Shown one piece after another: positions 16,259 to 25,126 of a stretch of DNA of 64,000 nucleotides (position 1 is its first letter; the number at the start of each line of letters is the position of its first letter). Source of the DNA: Candidatus Aalborgicola defluviihabitans (GTDB lineage: Bacteria; Pseudomonadota; Gammaproteobacteria; Burkholderiales; Burkholderiaceae_C); the NCBI GenBank assembly GCA_016705575.1, contig JADIXX010000008.1, positions 558,001 through 622,000 of the forward strand. The letters are read 5' to 3'. The translations under genes and the position numbers were made by a program. The notes under the pieces are model-generated. The model was given only the letters and a program-made list of their open reading frames with translations. It ran no database searches and had not been told where the DNA came from.

Positions 16259-17331
16259 ACTGTCCTGGGTCCCGCGCACAAGGCGCATAGTTGCAGGGCA
16301 AGGCGCTGCAAAGCCTGCCAGCCCGAGACCGGCCAGTCCGGCTGCTTGAGACCTTTCACGATTCCGTCCACCACGTGGGCGGACTGCAGTAACTCGGCCA
16401 GTGCGGACTCGCTCAGGCGCGGCAGCACGCGTTCAAACAGCCGTTCCTTGGCGCCCCAGACACGCTGCTCGCGCAGAGCCACGGGCAGCGGACGGCCCTG
16501 CGCCATGGCGTCTTTGACGCGTTTGAGGGCACGTATGTCCTCACTCAAGGCGTAGTGCACCAGCACTTCGGCCTCGCCTTCGGCCTGCAGGCCGTCGAGC
16601 ATGCGCTGCACCCGCAGCGGCTGGCCGGCGAGCACCGCCTCGCTGAGCTTGAATACGTCGTAACGGGCCACGTTGAGCACCGCGCCTTCTACCTGCTCAA
16701 AACCCAGAACGCCACCGCCAGCCGCATCAGCCGGGTACAGCAGGGCCAGTTTCTGGATTTCCTGGTGGGCGGCAAGCAGGTTGCCTTCTACCCGATCGGC
16801 AAAAAACTGCAGGGTGCGCTGGCCCTCTTCACCGGCGGCCACGCGCTGGCCTTGGGTTGCGAGGCGCTGGGCAATCCACTGCGGCAAGGCGGCGCGCTCC
16901 ACCGGGTCCACCTGCAGGGTCATGCCAAAACTCTCCAGCGCGGCAAACCAGGCGCTGGATTTGGTCATCTTGTCCAGGCGCGGCAGCATGACGATGGTGA
17001 GGGTGGCGTCATTGTCCTGGGACATTTGCGCCAGTTGCTGCAACGCGGCGCTGCCGTCTTTGCCCGGTTTGCCCGATGGGATGCGAATTTCCACGATCTG
17101 CTTGTCGGCAAACAGGCTTAAAGACCCACCGGCAGCTAGCACTTCGCTCCAGTCAAAGTGGGCGCCGGCTACCGTGTGAGCGGTGCGTTCGGTATAGCCC
17201 AGCGGCCGAGCTACGGCGCGAATGGCGTCGAGTGCTTCTTGCTGCAGCAGCGGTTCGTCGCCATGCAGGGTGTACAGGCTCTTGAGACCGCGTTGCAGGT
17301 GGGCGGCCAACTGGCCCGTACTCACATTCAT
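16255..17331 (-). CDS. holA: DNA polymerase III delta subunit
   Basis: 358 residues, close to the E. coli length of 343. HolA is the clamp-loader subunit that opens the beta sliding clamp during replication. Recognised by the N-terminal LYTLHGDEPLLQQEALDAIR, LPRLDKMTKSSAWF, VEGNLLAAHQEIQKLALLY and RYDVFKLSEAVLAG. The gene starts 2 bp after the lptE stop and ends in an ATGA overlap with the CorA-like gene, so it is inside a tightly coupled leftward operon. The leuS-lptE-holA order is common in proteobacteria. Confidence 0.95.
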   Translation of the reverse strand: MNVSTGQLAAHLQRGLKSLYTLHGDEPLLQQEALDAIRAVARPLGYTERTAHTVAGAHFDWSEVLAAGGSLSLFADKQIVEIRIPSGKPGKDGSAALQQLAQMSQDNDATLTIVMLPRLDKMTKSSAWFAALESFGMTLQVDPVERAALPQWIAQRLATQGQRVAAGEEGQRTLQFFADRVEGNLLAAHQEIQKLALLYPADAAGGGVLGFEQVEGAVLNVARYDVFKLSEAVLAGQPLRVQRMLDGLQAEGEAEVLVHYALSEDIRALKRVKDAMAQGRPLPVALREQRVWGAKERLFERVLPRLSESALAELLQSAHVVDGIVKGLKQPDWPVSGWQALQRLALQLCALCAGPRTV

Positions 17332-17333
17332 GC

Positions 17334-17837
17334 TCAGGGCCCGTTAAGCGACTTAACCGCTGCCAGCCGGCGCACCAGCTGTTGCAGCAGGTCGGCCTGC
17401 ATGTCGCGAAACAGCAGCACTTCTTCGGCTTCTTTGGCCAACACCGCTGATTCGTTGAAGCTGATATCGCGCTGCTGGGAAATGGTGGTGGGGACAATCA
17501 ACTCCCGTCCATCAGGCGTGCGCATGCGGAATTGGATGCGGATGCGCAACTGGAATTCACGCACCTGGCCCGAAGCGTTGACACCCACCACACTCTTCTC
17601 ACGCGCTTCTTGCAGGATGTCCACTATCACTTGCGGCGGTGTACCACCAGCACCGGGTGCCACAGGCACGACGGCATTGCCGAAATAGCGGATCAGGTCG
17701 GCGGCCAATAGGCCATTTTTCTCTGGGGTCACCGCCACGGTCTGAAAGGCAAAGGTGGGCGCACTGCGCAATTTGAAGCCACACGCCGCCAGGCCCCAGG
17801 CAGCGGAAACAGCAGTGAGCAGGGTTCTGCGTTGCAT
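17334..17837 (-). CDS. lptE: LPS-assembly lipoprotein LptE
   Basis: 167 residues with a lipoprotein signal (MQRRTLLTAVSAAWGLAAC, lipobox LAAC, Cys at residue 19). LptE plugs the LptD barrel in the outer membrane and aids insertion of lipopolysaccharide. CGFKLR directly after the lipobox and QTVAVTPEKNGLL, with the later RDMQADLLQQLVRRL, are family features. It lies 4 bp after leuS and 2 bp before holA, the usual arrangement. Confidence 0.92.
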   Translation of the reverse strand: MQRRTLLTAVSAAWGLAACGFKLRSAPTFAFQTVAVTPEKNGLLAADLIRYFGNAVVPVAPGAGGTPPQVIVDILQEAREKSVVGVNASGQVREFQLRIRIQFRMRTPDGRELIVPTTISQQRDISFNESAVLAKEAEEVLLFRDMQADLLQQLVRRLAAVKSLNGP

Positions 17838-17841
17838 GGCG

Positions 17842-20553
17842 TTAGAGAACGACGTTCACCAGTCGCCCTGGCACGAGGATCACGCGCTTGATAGGAGCAC
17901 CATTTGCAAACTGAACAAAGGCCGGGCTGGCGAGGGTCAGGGCCTCAATCTCGTCCTTGGACGCGCCAGACGGCACCATCACCGAGCCGCGCAGCTTGCC
18001 ATTGACTTGCAGCATGAGTTCCAGCTCGTCTTGCACCAGAGCCAGTGGGTCCACCACGGGCCAGGCCGCATCCAGCAAATCGCCCAGGGCCTGGGCATAG
18101 CCCAGCTCGCTCCACAGCGCGTGGGCGATGTGCGGTGTGGCTGGGTAGAGGATGCGCAACAGAATGGAGAAGCCTTCAATCAGTGCCACTTGGGCGCCGG
18201 CACTGTCGTGCGCCTTGAAATCTTCCAGGGCATTGATCATCTTCATGGCGCCGGAGACTACCGTGTTGTATTGCATGCGCTGGTAGTCATAGTCCACCTG
18301 CTTGAGCACCGTGTGCATCTCGCGCCGCAAGACCTTGGCTTCCTTGCCAAACACTACGTCATTCAGGCTTCCAGCCCTCGCAACACTTACGTCAGCAGCT
18401 ACGAAATCCATAGCAACCAGTTTGACGCCAAAGTTCCAGACGCGGCGCAGGAAGCGGTAGCTGCCCTCTACGGCGGCATCGTTCCACTCCAGTGTGGCCT
18501 CGGGCGGGGCGGTGAACATGGTGTACAGGCGGGCGGTGTCAGCGCCGTATTTCTCGATCAGGTCTTGCGGGTCCACGCCATTGTTCTTGGACTTGGACAT
18601 GGTGCCCAAGCCCTCGCTGTCGATGGGCGTACCAGCAGGTAAGTCACCCACAGTCTTGATCAATTTGGCGCCAATGATTTTTCCGCCATCGTCAAACAGA
18701 TGTTCCACATCCTGCGGCCAGAAATACTCCTTGCCGCCTTTGTCACCCTTGCGTGAATAGATTTGGTTCAACACCATGCCTTGGCACAGCAGCTTGGTGA
18801 ACGGCTCGTCAATCGTCACCAGGCCCAGGTCGCGCATGACCTTGGTCCAGAAGCGCGCATACAACAGATGCAGGATGGCGTGCTCAATACCGCCAATGTA
18901 CTGGTCCATGGGCATCCAGTATTTGGCGCCCTCGGCCACCATGGCTTCGGTGTTTTTCGGGTCGCAGTAGCGCATGAAATACCACGAACTGTCGACAAAG
19001 GTGTCCATGGTGTCGGTTTCGCGCCGCGCGGCCTTGCCACAGACCGGGCAGGTCACACCAGCGTGGAAGCCTTCGTGTTTGACGAGCGGGTTGCCGGAGC
19101 CATCGGGCACGCAGTCCTGCGGCAGCACTACGGGCAGGTCTTTCTCGGGCACCGGCACCGCGCCATGCTCGGCGCAGTGGATGATGGGAATGGGTGTGCC
19201 CCAGTAGCGCTGGCGGCTCACGCCCCAGTCGCGCAGGCGCCAGGTGGTTTTTTTCTCGCCCAGGCCTTTGGCCTTGAGCGCCTCAGCGACAGCATCCACA
19301 GCATCGGCGCAGGAAAGGCCGCTGAAAATATCGGAATTGACGGTCACACCCCGCTGCTTGTCGCCGTACCAATCCTGCCAATGGTCATGGTCGTAGGTCA
19401 AACCATCGATGTGCACCACGTCGTCTATGTGCAGGCCATATTTTTTGGCAAAAGCGAAGTCGCGCTCGTCGTGCGCTGGCACGCCCATGACGGCGCCATC
19501 GCCATAGCCCATGAGTACGTAGTTGCCCACCCACACGTCCACTGGCTCACCCGTGAGGGGGTGGGTAACCTGCAACCCGGTGGGCATGCCCAGCTTGTCT
19601 TTGACTGCCAATTCAGCCTCGGTGGTGCCACCGGCCTTGCACTCCTCGATGAAGGTCGCCAACGCAGGGTTGTTGCGCCCCGCATGCACAGCCAGCGGGT
19701 GCTCAGGCGCCACGGCGCAAAAGGTGACCCCCATGATGGTGTCGGCACGGGTGGTGAACACGTACATGCGGCCATCGCCAATCAGTACTCCATCAGCACC
19801 CTTGATACTGTGGGTGAAGGCAAAACGCACGCCGCTGGACTTGCCAATCCAGTTCTCTTGCATCAGCTTGACGCGATCGGGCCAGCCCGGCAGGCCGGTT
19901 TGCACGTGGTCCAGCAGTTCTTCGGCGTAGTCGGTGATTTTCAGGTAATAGCCGGGGATCTCGCGCTTTTCGACCGTGGCGCCGGTGCGCCAACCCTTGC
20001 CGTCAATGACTTGCTCGTTGGCCAGCACCGTCTGGTCCACCGGGTCCCAGTTGACGACCTGGGTCTTGCGGTAGGCAATGCCCTTTTCCAGCATCTTCAA
20101 AAATAACCACTGGTTCCACTTGTAGTACGTGGGGTCGCAGGTGGCGACCTCGCGGCTCCAGTCGATGGCCAAGCCCATGGCCTGCATTTGGCCCTTCATA
20201 TAGGCAATGTTGTCGTAGGTCCATTTCGCGGGTGGCACCTTGTTCTTCAACGCGGCATTTTCGGCGGGCAGGCCAAAGGCGTCCCAGCCCATGGGCATCA
20301 AGACGTTATTGCCGTTCATGCGCAGGTAGCGCGCCAGCATATCGTTGATGGTGTAGTTGCGCACATGGCCCATGTGCAGCTTGCCGCTAGGGTAGGGCAG
20401 CATGGAGCAGGCGTAAAACTTCTTCTTCAGATTGCCCTGTGCATCGCGTGCGTCTTCGGTCACCCGGTAGGCGTTCTGCCCGTTCCAAAGGGGCTGTGCC
20501 CAATGCGCGTGCGCCGCTTTTTCGATGTCCAGATGTTGGTATTTGTCTTGCAT
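17842..20553 (-). CDS. leuS: Leucyl-tRNA synthetase
   Basis: 903 residues; charges tRNA-Leu with leucine. The class I signature HMGH is at 60-63 (PYPSGKLHMGHVRNY). The second signature reads TMSKS at about 651-655, with Thr in place of the first Lys of KMSKS; the catalytically important second Lys remains. The editing domain includes the threonine-rich TTRADTIMGVTF. Residues about 712-731 (VAMDFVAADVSVARAG region) come from a copy of the dispersed repeat (18362-18418), just before the anticodon-binding region. exbD lies 65 bp upstream and lptE 4 bp downstream. Confidence 0.98.
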   Translation of the reverse strand: MQDKYQHLDIEKAAHAHWAQPLWNGQNAYRVTEDARDAQGNLKKKFYACSMLPYPSGKLHMGHVRNYTINDMLARYLRMNGNNVLMPMGWDAFGLPAENAALKNKVPPAKWTYDNIAYMKGQMQAMGLAIDWSREVATCDPTYYKWNQWLFLKMLEKGIAYRKTQVVNWDPVDQTVLANEQVIDGKGWRTGATVEKREIPGYYLKITDYAEELLDHVQTGLPGWPDRVKLMQENWIGKSSGVRFAFTHSIKGADGVLIGDGRMYVFTTRADTIMGVTFCAVAPEHPLAVHAGRNNPALATFIEECKAGGTTEAELAVKDKLGMPTGLQVTHPLTGEPVDVWVGNYVLMGYGDGAVMGVPAHDERDFAFAKKYGLHIDDVVHIDGLTYDHDHWQDWYGDKQRGVTVNSDIFSGLSCADAVDAVAEALKAKGLGEKKTTWRLRDWGVSRQRYWGTPIPIIHCAEHGAVPVPEKDLPVVLPQDCVPDGSGNPLVKHEGFHAGVTCPVCGKAARRETDTMDTFVDSSWYFMRYCDPKNTEAMVAEGAKYWMPMDQYIGGIEHAILHLLYARFWTKVMRDLGLVTIDEPFTKLLCQGMVLNQIYSRKGDKGGKEYFWPQDVEHLFDDGGKIIGAKLIKTVGDLPAGTPIDSEGLGTMSKSKNNGVDPQDLIEKYGADTARLYTMFTAPPEATLEWNDAAVEGSYRFLRRVWNFGVKLVAMDFVAADVSVARAGSLNDVVFGKEAKVLRREMHTVLKQVDYDYQRMQYNTVVSGAMKMINALEDFKAHDSAGAQVALIEGFSILLRILYPATPHIAHALWSELGYAQALGDLLDAAWPVVDPLALVQDELELMLQVNGKLRGSVMVPSGASKDEIEALTLASPAFVQFANGAPIKRVILVPGRLVNVVL
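18362..18418 (-). repeat. Dispersed in-frame hairpin repeat, copy G (in leuS)
   Basis: Minus strand: GCTATGGATTTCGTAGC, 18 nt, GAGGGCT. It is in the sense frame of leuS (..VAMDFVAADVSVARAG..), with no effect on gene integrity. Confidence 0.8.
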
Positions 20554-20562
20554 GGGTCAAAG

Positions 20563-20579
20563 GGCGGCAGAATGCCGCC
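20563..20579. terminator. Hairpin between exbD and leuS
   Basis: GGCGGCA-GAA-TGCCGCC, a perfect 7-bp stem in the 65-bp gap between exbD and leuS. There is only a short T-stretch (CCCTTT) on the minus strand, so termination is probably partial at best. Confidence 0.4.
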
Positions 20580-20618
20580 TGGTGGAGTGCCAGAGTGGGA
20601 TTTTAGGCGCTGCGCGCG

Positions 20619-21044
20619 TCAATGCGTAGCAGCGGCAGTCTGGGCCACAAAGCCGATACGGTGCAATCCGGCCTGGTGGGCCAATCCCATCACTTCCACG
20701 ACCCGTCCATAGGGTACTTGGGCATCCGCACGCAGTCGAACTTCGGTGTCTGGGTACCGTTGTGCGGCTTGGCGCAGGGTCGCAGACAGGGCGGCCTGGT
20801 CCATGGGCAGATCGTCCACATAGGCGCGCCCGCTACGGTCCAGGGTGAGCAACAGAAATTGGGGTGCATCAACCGCCGCTATGCCGGCCGCGCGGGGTAA
20901 ATCCACCTTCACGGCACTGACCAGCAGGGGCGCGGTGATGATGAAGATCACCACCAGCACCAGCATCACATCCACCAGCGGTGTCATGTTGATCTCGCTC
21001 ATGGGTTGCGGACTGGGCCTGCGCTCCAGGCGACCAAATGTCAT
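20619..21044 (-). CDS. exbD: ExbD/TolR-family biopolymer transport protein
   Basis: 141 residues: a short cytoplasmic N-terminus, one membrane helix (about 24-46, PLVDVMLVLVVIFIITAPLL) that contains the conserved proton-path Asp, and a periplasmic domain. ExbD works with ExbB to harvest proton motive force for TonB or Tol-like energisation of the outer membrane. The gene is 2 bp after exbB. ExbD versus TolR cannot be told from sequence alone; no tonB, tolA or tolB is adjacent. Confidence 0.88.
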   Translation of the reverse strand: MTFGRLERRPSPQPMSEINMTPLVDVMLVLVVIFIITAPLLVSAVKVDLPRAAGIAAVDAPQFLLLTLDRSGRAYVDDLPMDQAALSATLRQAAQRYPDTEVRLRADAQVPYGRVVEVMGLAHQAGLHRIGFVAQTAAATH

Positions 21045-21046
21045 AG

Positions 21047-21688
21047 TTACTCAGCCGTCAACAACAATTCGCGCAGGTCGCGGGCGAAGCCTTCCAGATC
21101 AGCCTCGATGCGGCCAATGTAACGTCCCAGTACGTTGTAGCCCAGCACCGCTGGAATGGCAACCATCAGGCCGGCGGCCGTCATGATCAGCGCCTCACCC
21201 ACCGGGCCGGCAATCTTGTCAATGCTGACTTGGCCGGCACCCGAAATGCCGATGAGTGCGTGGTAGATACCCCAGACCGTGCCTAACAACCCCACAAAAG
21301 GCGCAGTAGCGCCCACAGTTGCCAGCAGCACCTGTCCGGCCTGCAACTTGAGCAGAACCGCATGCAGGGCATCACGCAGCACCCGGGTGAGTTGTTGGGA
21401 ACGGTCCCCCGCCCCGGCCAAGGTCCCTGCCATGGTTACCTGAGTGGCCTCGACCAACGGACACACCAGACCTTCACGGTCAAACGCCCGCAAGGACTGC
21501 AGGCCATCATCCAGGGAAGCAGACTGCCAAAAAACTCCGGTACTGCGGGCTACATCCCTGTGTGCACGGTGCAATAGCCATGCTTTCCACAGAATCACGA
21601 CCCAACTACCTACCGACATAAGCAGCAGCGCCAGCGCTACGCCGGCGGTTGCCGCATCACCCTGGCGCAGCAACTCGCTGGCGTTCAC
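21047..21688 (-). CDS. exbB: MotA/TolQ/ExbB proton-channel family protein
   Basis: 213 residues with three hydrophobic helices (about 17-37, 113-140 and 155-178). It carries the family core PFVGLLGTVWGIYHALIGI and ALIMTAAGLMVAIPAVLGYN. It forms the channel core of a TonB- or Tol-type motor with the ExbD-like partner encoded 2 bp downstream. Its start overlaps the dapB stop by four bases, so translation is coupled to dapB. Confidence 0.9.
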   Translation of the reverse strand: MNASELLRQGDAATAGVALALLLMSVGSWVVILWKAWLLHRAHRDVARSTGVFWQSASLDDGLQSLRAFDREGLVCPLVEATQVTMAGTLAGAGDRSQQLTRVLRDALHAVLLKLQAGQVLLATVGATAPFVGLLGTVWGIYHALIGISGAGQVSIDKIAGPVGEALIMTAAGLMVAIPAVLGYNVLGRYIGRIEADLEGFARDLRELLLTAE

Positions 21689-22488
21689 CGCAGACCCAGA
21701 ACATCAAACATGTCATACAACCCCGACTTTTTGTCGGCCAGAAAGCGGACGGCGCGCAAACTGCCCTGGGCATAGGTGGCCCGACTGGAGGACTTGTGGC
21801 TGATTTCGATGCGCTCGCCAATACCGGCAAACAACACGGTGTGGTCGCCCACGATGTCGCCACCGCGGATGGTGGCAAAGCCGATGCTGGACGGGTCACG
21901 TTCGCCAGTCACGCCTTCGCGGGCATAGACCGCGCAGTCTTTCAGGTCGCGACCCAGGGCGCCAGCAATCACTTCGCCCATCTTGAGGGCAGTACCGGAG
22001 GGTGCATCCACCTTGTGGCGGTGGTGGGCTTCAACAATTTCAATGTCGTAACCGGTTGACAACGCCTTAGCTGCCATTTCCAACAATTTGAGTGTGACAT
22101 TGACGCCCACGCTCATATTGGGGGCCATGACAATGGGAATCTGTTGGGCAATGGTGGCGATTTCGGCCTTCTGGGCCTCGGTAAAGCCGGTAGTGCCGAT
22201 GACGGCAGCGACACCCAGCGCACGGCAGACCTGCAAATGGGCGAGGGTTCCTTCGGGGCGGGTGAAGTCGATCAGGGCTGAGCCAGCCTGCAGACCCGCA
22301 CGCAGGTCCGCAGTGATCACAACGCCCACGGGTTTGCCAGCCAAAGCGCCGGCGTCTTGGCCAATGGCAGCACAACCGGCCATATCCAGAGCACCGGTCA
22401 GGGTGCAATCGTCTGCCTCCCGGATCGCATCCACCAGCATTTGTCCCATGCGGCCAGATGCACCGGCCACAGCAATTCTGTACGTCAT
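21685..22488 (-). CDS. dapB: 4-hydroxy-tetrahydrodipicolinate reductase
   Basis: 267 residues, typical DapB length. It reduces the DapA product with NAD(P)H in the diaminopimelate/lysine pathway. The N-terminal Rossmann motif is AVAGASGRMG, and the substrate-site motifs are MSVGVNVTLKLLEMAA and EAHHRHKVDAPSGTAL with the catalytic His and Lys. It sits between bamE (27 bp upstream) and exbB (four-base overlap), an order often seen in Burkholderiales. Confidence 0.97.
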   Translation of the reverse strand: MTYRIAVAGASGRMGQMLVDAIREADDCTLTGALDMAGCAAIGQDAGALAGKPVGVVITADLRAGLQAGSALIDFTRPEGTLAHLQVCRALGVAAVIGTTGFTEAQKAEIATIAQQIPIVMAPNMSVGVNVTLKLLEMAAKALSTGYDIEIVEAHHRHKVDAPSGTALKMGEVIAGALGRDLKDCAVYAREGVTGERDPSSIGFATIRGGDIVGDHTVLFAGIGERIEISHKSSSRATYAQGSLRAVRFLADKKSGLYDMFDVLGLR

Positions 22489-22515
22489 GTCACGGTCCTC
22501 AAAGGGGAAACTGGC

Positions 22516-23058
22516 CTACGGGCGCGCGGATTCCAGAGGCGGATAGTCCGTCGTGGCAGCGGCCGGTCCGATTATGGGAGTCGGCCGGGAGGGTGGTGGA
22601 TACTTACTCAAGGCTTCCTCGGATGCTTCCAGTGCAGGCCCCGCATTGGAGGGCACCGACGACTTCAAAGTCGCCACAAACTCCGCTTCACTGGGCAGCT
22701 CGTCGGCATCGACGTGATCCATCACGCCATCCTTGAAAAACACCGTAACCTTGCGCGACTGGCGCAACCCACCTTGCTGCTTGAGGGTGAACACATAGTC
22801 CCAACGATCGGCATGAAACACGCTAACCAACAGTGCCGTCCCCAGGATTTCGCGCACCTGGGCGCGCTGCATGCCGGGTTTGAGCATGCCAACCTGCTCA
22901 CGGGTCAGCACATTACCTTGGACGATGTCAATGCGGTAGGGCGAAACAATTCCGGCGATCCGGCTGGACGCGCCATTGAAGCTGCTACAACCCGCAAGCC
23001 CTGCAAGCGCCAGGACAACCAGGTTCAAGCGAAGGGCACGGCAGTTAATGTCGGACAT
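22516..23058 (-). CDS. bamE: Outer-membrane assembly lipoprotein BamE (SmpA/OmlA)
   Basis: 180 residues with a lipoprotein signal ending LAGC (Cys at about residue 24). The BamE domain is recognised by YRIDIVQGNVLTREQV, MLKPGMQRAQVREILG and DRWDYVFTLKQ. BamE supports the BamA barrel-insertion machine at the inner face of the outer membrane. Residues beyond about 125 form a Pro/Ala-rich tail longer than in E. coli BamE. It is transcribed divergently from fur, a common pairing. Confidence 0.93.
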   Translation of the reverse strand: MSDINCRALRLNLVVLALAGLAGCSSFNGASSRIAGIVSPYRIDIVQGNVLTREQVGMLKPGMQRAQVREILGTALLVSVFHADRWDYVFTLKQQGGLRQSRKVTVFFKDGVMDHVDADELPSEAEFVATLKSSVPSNAGPALEASEEALSKYPPPSRPTPIIGPAAATTDYPPLESARP

Positions 23059-23136
23059 GGAAGGTTACGCAAGCTATGATCGTCGGATTGTAGCGGTTGA
23101 GCACCGCGCGCCACCCCGAGCTGTCCAGGCGGAAAG
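23059..23136. promoter_or_regulatory. Divergent bamE/fur promoter region
   Basis: 78 bp between the divergent bamE and fur starts must hold both promoters. No clear Fur box is visible by eye. GGCGGAAAG lies just upstream of the fur ATG. Confidence 0.5.
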
Positions 23137-23610
23137 ATGCCAATGACCAATATCGACGAACTCAAGAACACCGGACTGAAGGCCACCATTCCCCGCCTGA
23201 AAATCCTTGAGGTGTTCCAACGCAGCGCGCAGCGCCACTTGACGGCGGAAGACGTTTTTCGCGTCCTGCTAAAGGACCGCTCCGACGTCGGACTTGCCAC
23301 TGTGTACCGGGTTCTGACACAGTTTGAGCAAGCCAGTATCCTGAGCCGCAGCCACTTTGAGAGTGGAAAAGCCGTGTACGAGTTGAACGAGGGCAAGCAC
23401 CATGACCATCTGGTGTGTCTGGACTGTGGCCGGGTCGAGGAGTTTTACGACGCGGAAATCGAAAACCGCCAGCAAGCGGTGGCAAAGGCCAAGGGTTTTA
23501 CCATTTCGGACCATGCACTCAGTCTTTACGCTAACTGCGTCAAGGACAATTGCCCTCACCGCGCCGAGATGGAAAGTGAGCGTGGCAGCGTTTCTGCCGA
23601 ACGATCCTAG
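23137..23610 (+). CDS. fur: Ferric uptake regulator Fur
   Basis: 157 residues. The N-terminal winged helix has LKNTGLKATIPRLKILEVFQ and the recognition helix DVGLATVYRVLTQFEQA. The dimerisation and metal domain has GKHHDHLVCLDCGRVEEF with CxxC and a second Cys pair (NCVKDNC) near the C-terminus for structural zinc. Fur represses iron-uptake genes when loaded with Fe2+. Two ATGs (MPM) offer alternative starts six bases apart. The stop overlaps the convergent hprK end by four bases. Confidence 0.96.
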   Translation: MPMTNIDELKNTGLKATIPRLKILEVFQRSAQRHLTAEDVFRVLLKDRSDVGLATVYRVLTQFEQASILSRSHFESGKAVYELNEGKHHDHLVCLDCGRVEEFYDAEIENRQQAVAKAKGFTISDHALSLYANCVKDNCPHRAEMESERGSVSAERS

Positions 23611-24557
23611 TCTCCTTTTTCCATGGCCTTGCGATGGCGTTCGACAAATTCCTGGTACGTATCAATGCCACGCAATTGCAAAATGGTGTTGCGCACGGCT
23701 GCTTCCACCAACACGGCAATATTGCGCCCTGCCACCACCTGAATGACTACCTTGCGCACCGGCACGCCCAGGATGTCCTGGGTTAGCGGCTCGTAGGGAA
23801 TACGTTCGTATTCACGCTCCAGCGTTTCGCGGCGCACCAAGTGCACAATGATTTTGAGCCGCATTTTGCGGCGCACTGCGGTCTCTCCAAAAATGCCGCG
23901 AATGTCGAGCAGGCCAATGCCCCGAACTTCCAACAGGTTCTGAAGTAACTCCGGGCAGCGCCCTTCGATGGTGGTCTGGTTGATACGGAAAAGGTCCACA
24001 GCATCGTCAGCCACCAGGCCATTGCCACGGGAAATCAATTCCAGGCCTAATTCACTTTTCCCCAAGCCGGACTCGCCGGTGATCAACACCCCCAGGCCAA
24101 GAATGTCCATGAACACGCCATGCATGGAGGAGCGGTCGGCGAAGTGTTTGGACAGATATGCCCGCAGAACGTCAATCACAAACGCCGACGACTCGTGGGT
24201 GGCAAACATGGGAATCTGCGCCCGCTCGCACATGGCCAGCAATGCCTGCGGAGCCGTTTGCCCATCGGCCAGCACCAGCACCGGCGGCTCCAGAGTCACG
24301 ATGCGTGCAACGCGGCGCGCACAATCGTCCGCAGTGGCGCTGGTGATGTAGGCTATCTCTCGCTCACCGAGAATTTGTACGCGGTAGGGGTGGATGTAGT
24401 TGAGATAACCCACCAGATCAGCGCCTGAGCGGGCGGCCCGCACCGCAACCTCGTCGAAGCGACGCTCGGATGCGCCCAAGCCGGCGAGCCACTCCCAATG
24501 TAGACGGGTGCGAAACTCTTCAAAGAGAACATCGGCGCTAACTGCGGTGGGTTTCAC
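23607..24557 (-). CDS. hprK: HPr kinase/phosphorylase
   Basis: 316 residues. HprK phosphorylates or dephosphorylates a serine of HPr and so links carbon state to regulation; in betaproteobacteria it belongs to an incomplete, regulatory phosphotransferase system. The Walker A GESGLGKS (about 159-166) and the HprK signature around VRGIGLLDIRGIFGETAV are intact. It follows ptsN by 26 bp in the usual hpf-ptsN-hprK order. Confidence 0.96.
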   Translation of the reverse strand: MKPTAVSADVLFEEFRTRLHWEWLAGLGASERRFDEVAVRAARSGADLVGYLNYIHPYRVQILGEREIAYITSATADDCARRVARIVTLEPPVLVLADGQTAPQALLAMCERAQIPMFATHESSAFVIDVLRAYLSKHFADRSSMHGVFMDILGLGVLITGESGLGKSELGLELISRGNGLVADDAVDLFRINQTTIEGRCPELLQNLLEVRGIGLLDIRGIFGETAVRRKMRLKIIVHLVRRETLEREYERIPYEPLTQDILGVPVRKVVIQVVAGRNIAVLVEAAVRNTILQLRGIDTYQEFVERHRKAMEKGD

Positions 24558-24583
24558 GGAAAACGCCGAAAATCAGGCTCGAA

Positions 24584-25051
24584 TCAGGCCACCTGCGCTG
24601 ACTTCCAGCAGGAAATCAGCGCATGCATTTGTGCGGCATCGGTGCTAGCCTTGAGTTTTTCGCGCAAATCTGCGTCACTGAGCAGCTCGGCGATCTCAGA
24701 CAGTATTTCCAGGTGCTTTTGCGTAGCAGCCTCAGGCACCAGCAGAAAAATCAACAACTCAACCACCTGGTCATCAGGGGCATCAAAACCAATGGGGTGG
24801 GCCAGCTGGAACACGGCAGCCATGGGTGCTTTGAGGCCTTTGATACGCCCATGAGGGATGGCCACACCATGGCCCAAACCAGTAGAGCCTAAACGTTCAC
24901 GCGAGAACAGGCTGTCGGTGACCAGTGCACGGCTCAATCCGTGCAGATTCTCGAACAACAAACCCGCCTCTTCAAAAGCCCGCTTCTTGCTGGTGACTTC
25001 TACTTGCGCCAGCACTTGCGCCGGGGACAGGATACTTGCTAAACGGTTCAT
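24584..25051 (-). CDS. ptsN: PTS nitrogen-type EIIA component PtsN
   Basis: 155 residues. EIIA-Ntr accepts phosphate from NPr/HPr at the His of GHGVAIPHGR (about residues 60-69) and regulates K+ transport and nitrogen or stress responses in other proteobacteria. It is preceded by a strong terminator after hpf, so it likely has its own promoter or depends on read-through. hprK follows. Confidence 0.95.
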   Translation of the reverse strand: MNRLASILSPAQVLAQVEVTSKKRAFEEAGLLFENLHGLSRALVTDSLFSRERLGSTGLGHGVAIPHGRIKGLKAPMAAVFQLAHPIGFDAPDDQVVELLIFLLVPEAATQKHLEILSEIAELLSDADLREKLKASTDAAQMHALISCWKSAQVA

Positions 25052-25071
25052 GGTGTGGTCGGACTATACAC

Positions 25072-25097
25072 AAAAAAACCGCCCGGGGTCCGGGCGG
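25072..25097 (-). terminator. Rho-independent terminator between hpf and ptsN
   Basis: On the minus strand: CCGCCCGG-ACC-CCGGGCGG, an 8-bp GC stem with 3-nt loop, followed at once by seven Ts. It lies 29 bp after the hpf stop. A textbook intrinsic terminator. Confidence 0.9.
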
Positions 25098-25126
25098 CTA
25101 TTTGGCCAAAAAAGGCAGCAAACGGA

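Noticed and set aside
14972..20106. Several plus-strand frames of over 400 codons opposite the CorA-like gene and leuS
   Set aside because: They mirror strong minus-strand genes of known family and lack domain signals; GC-rich codon use creates such frames.
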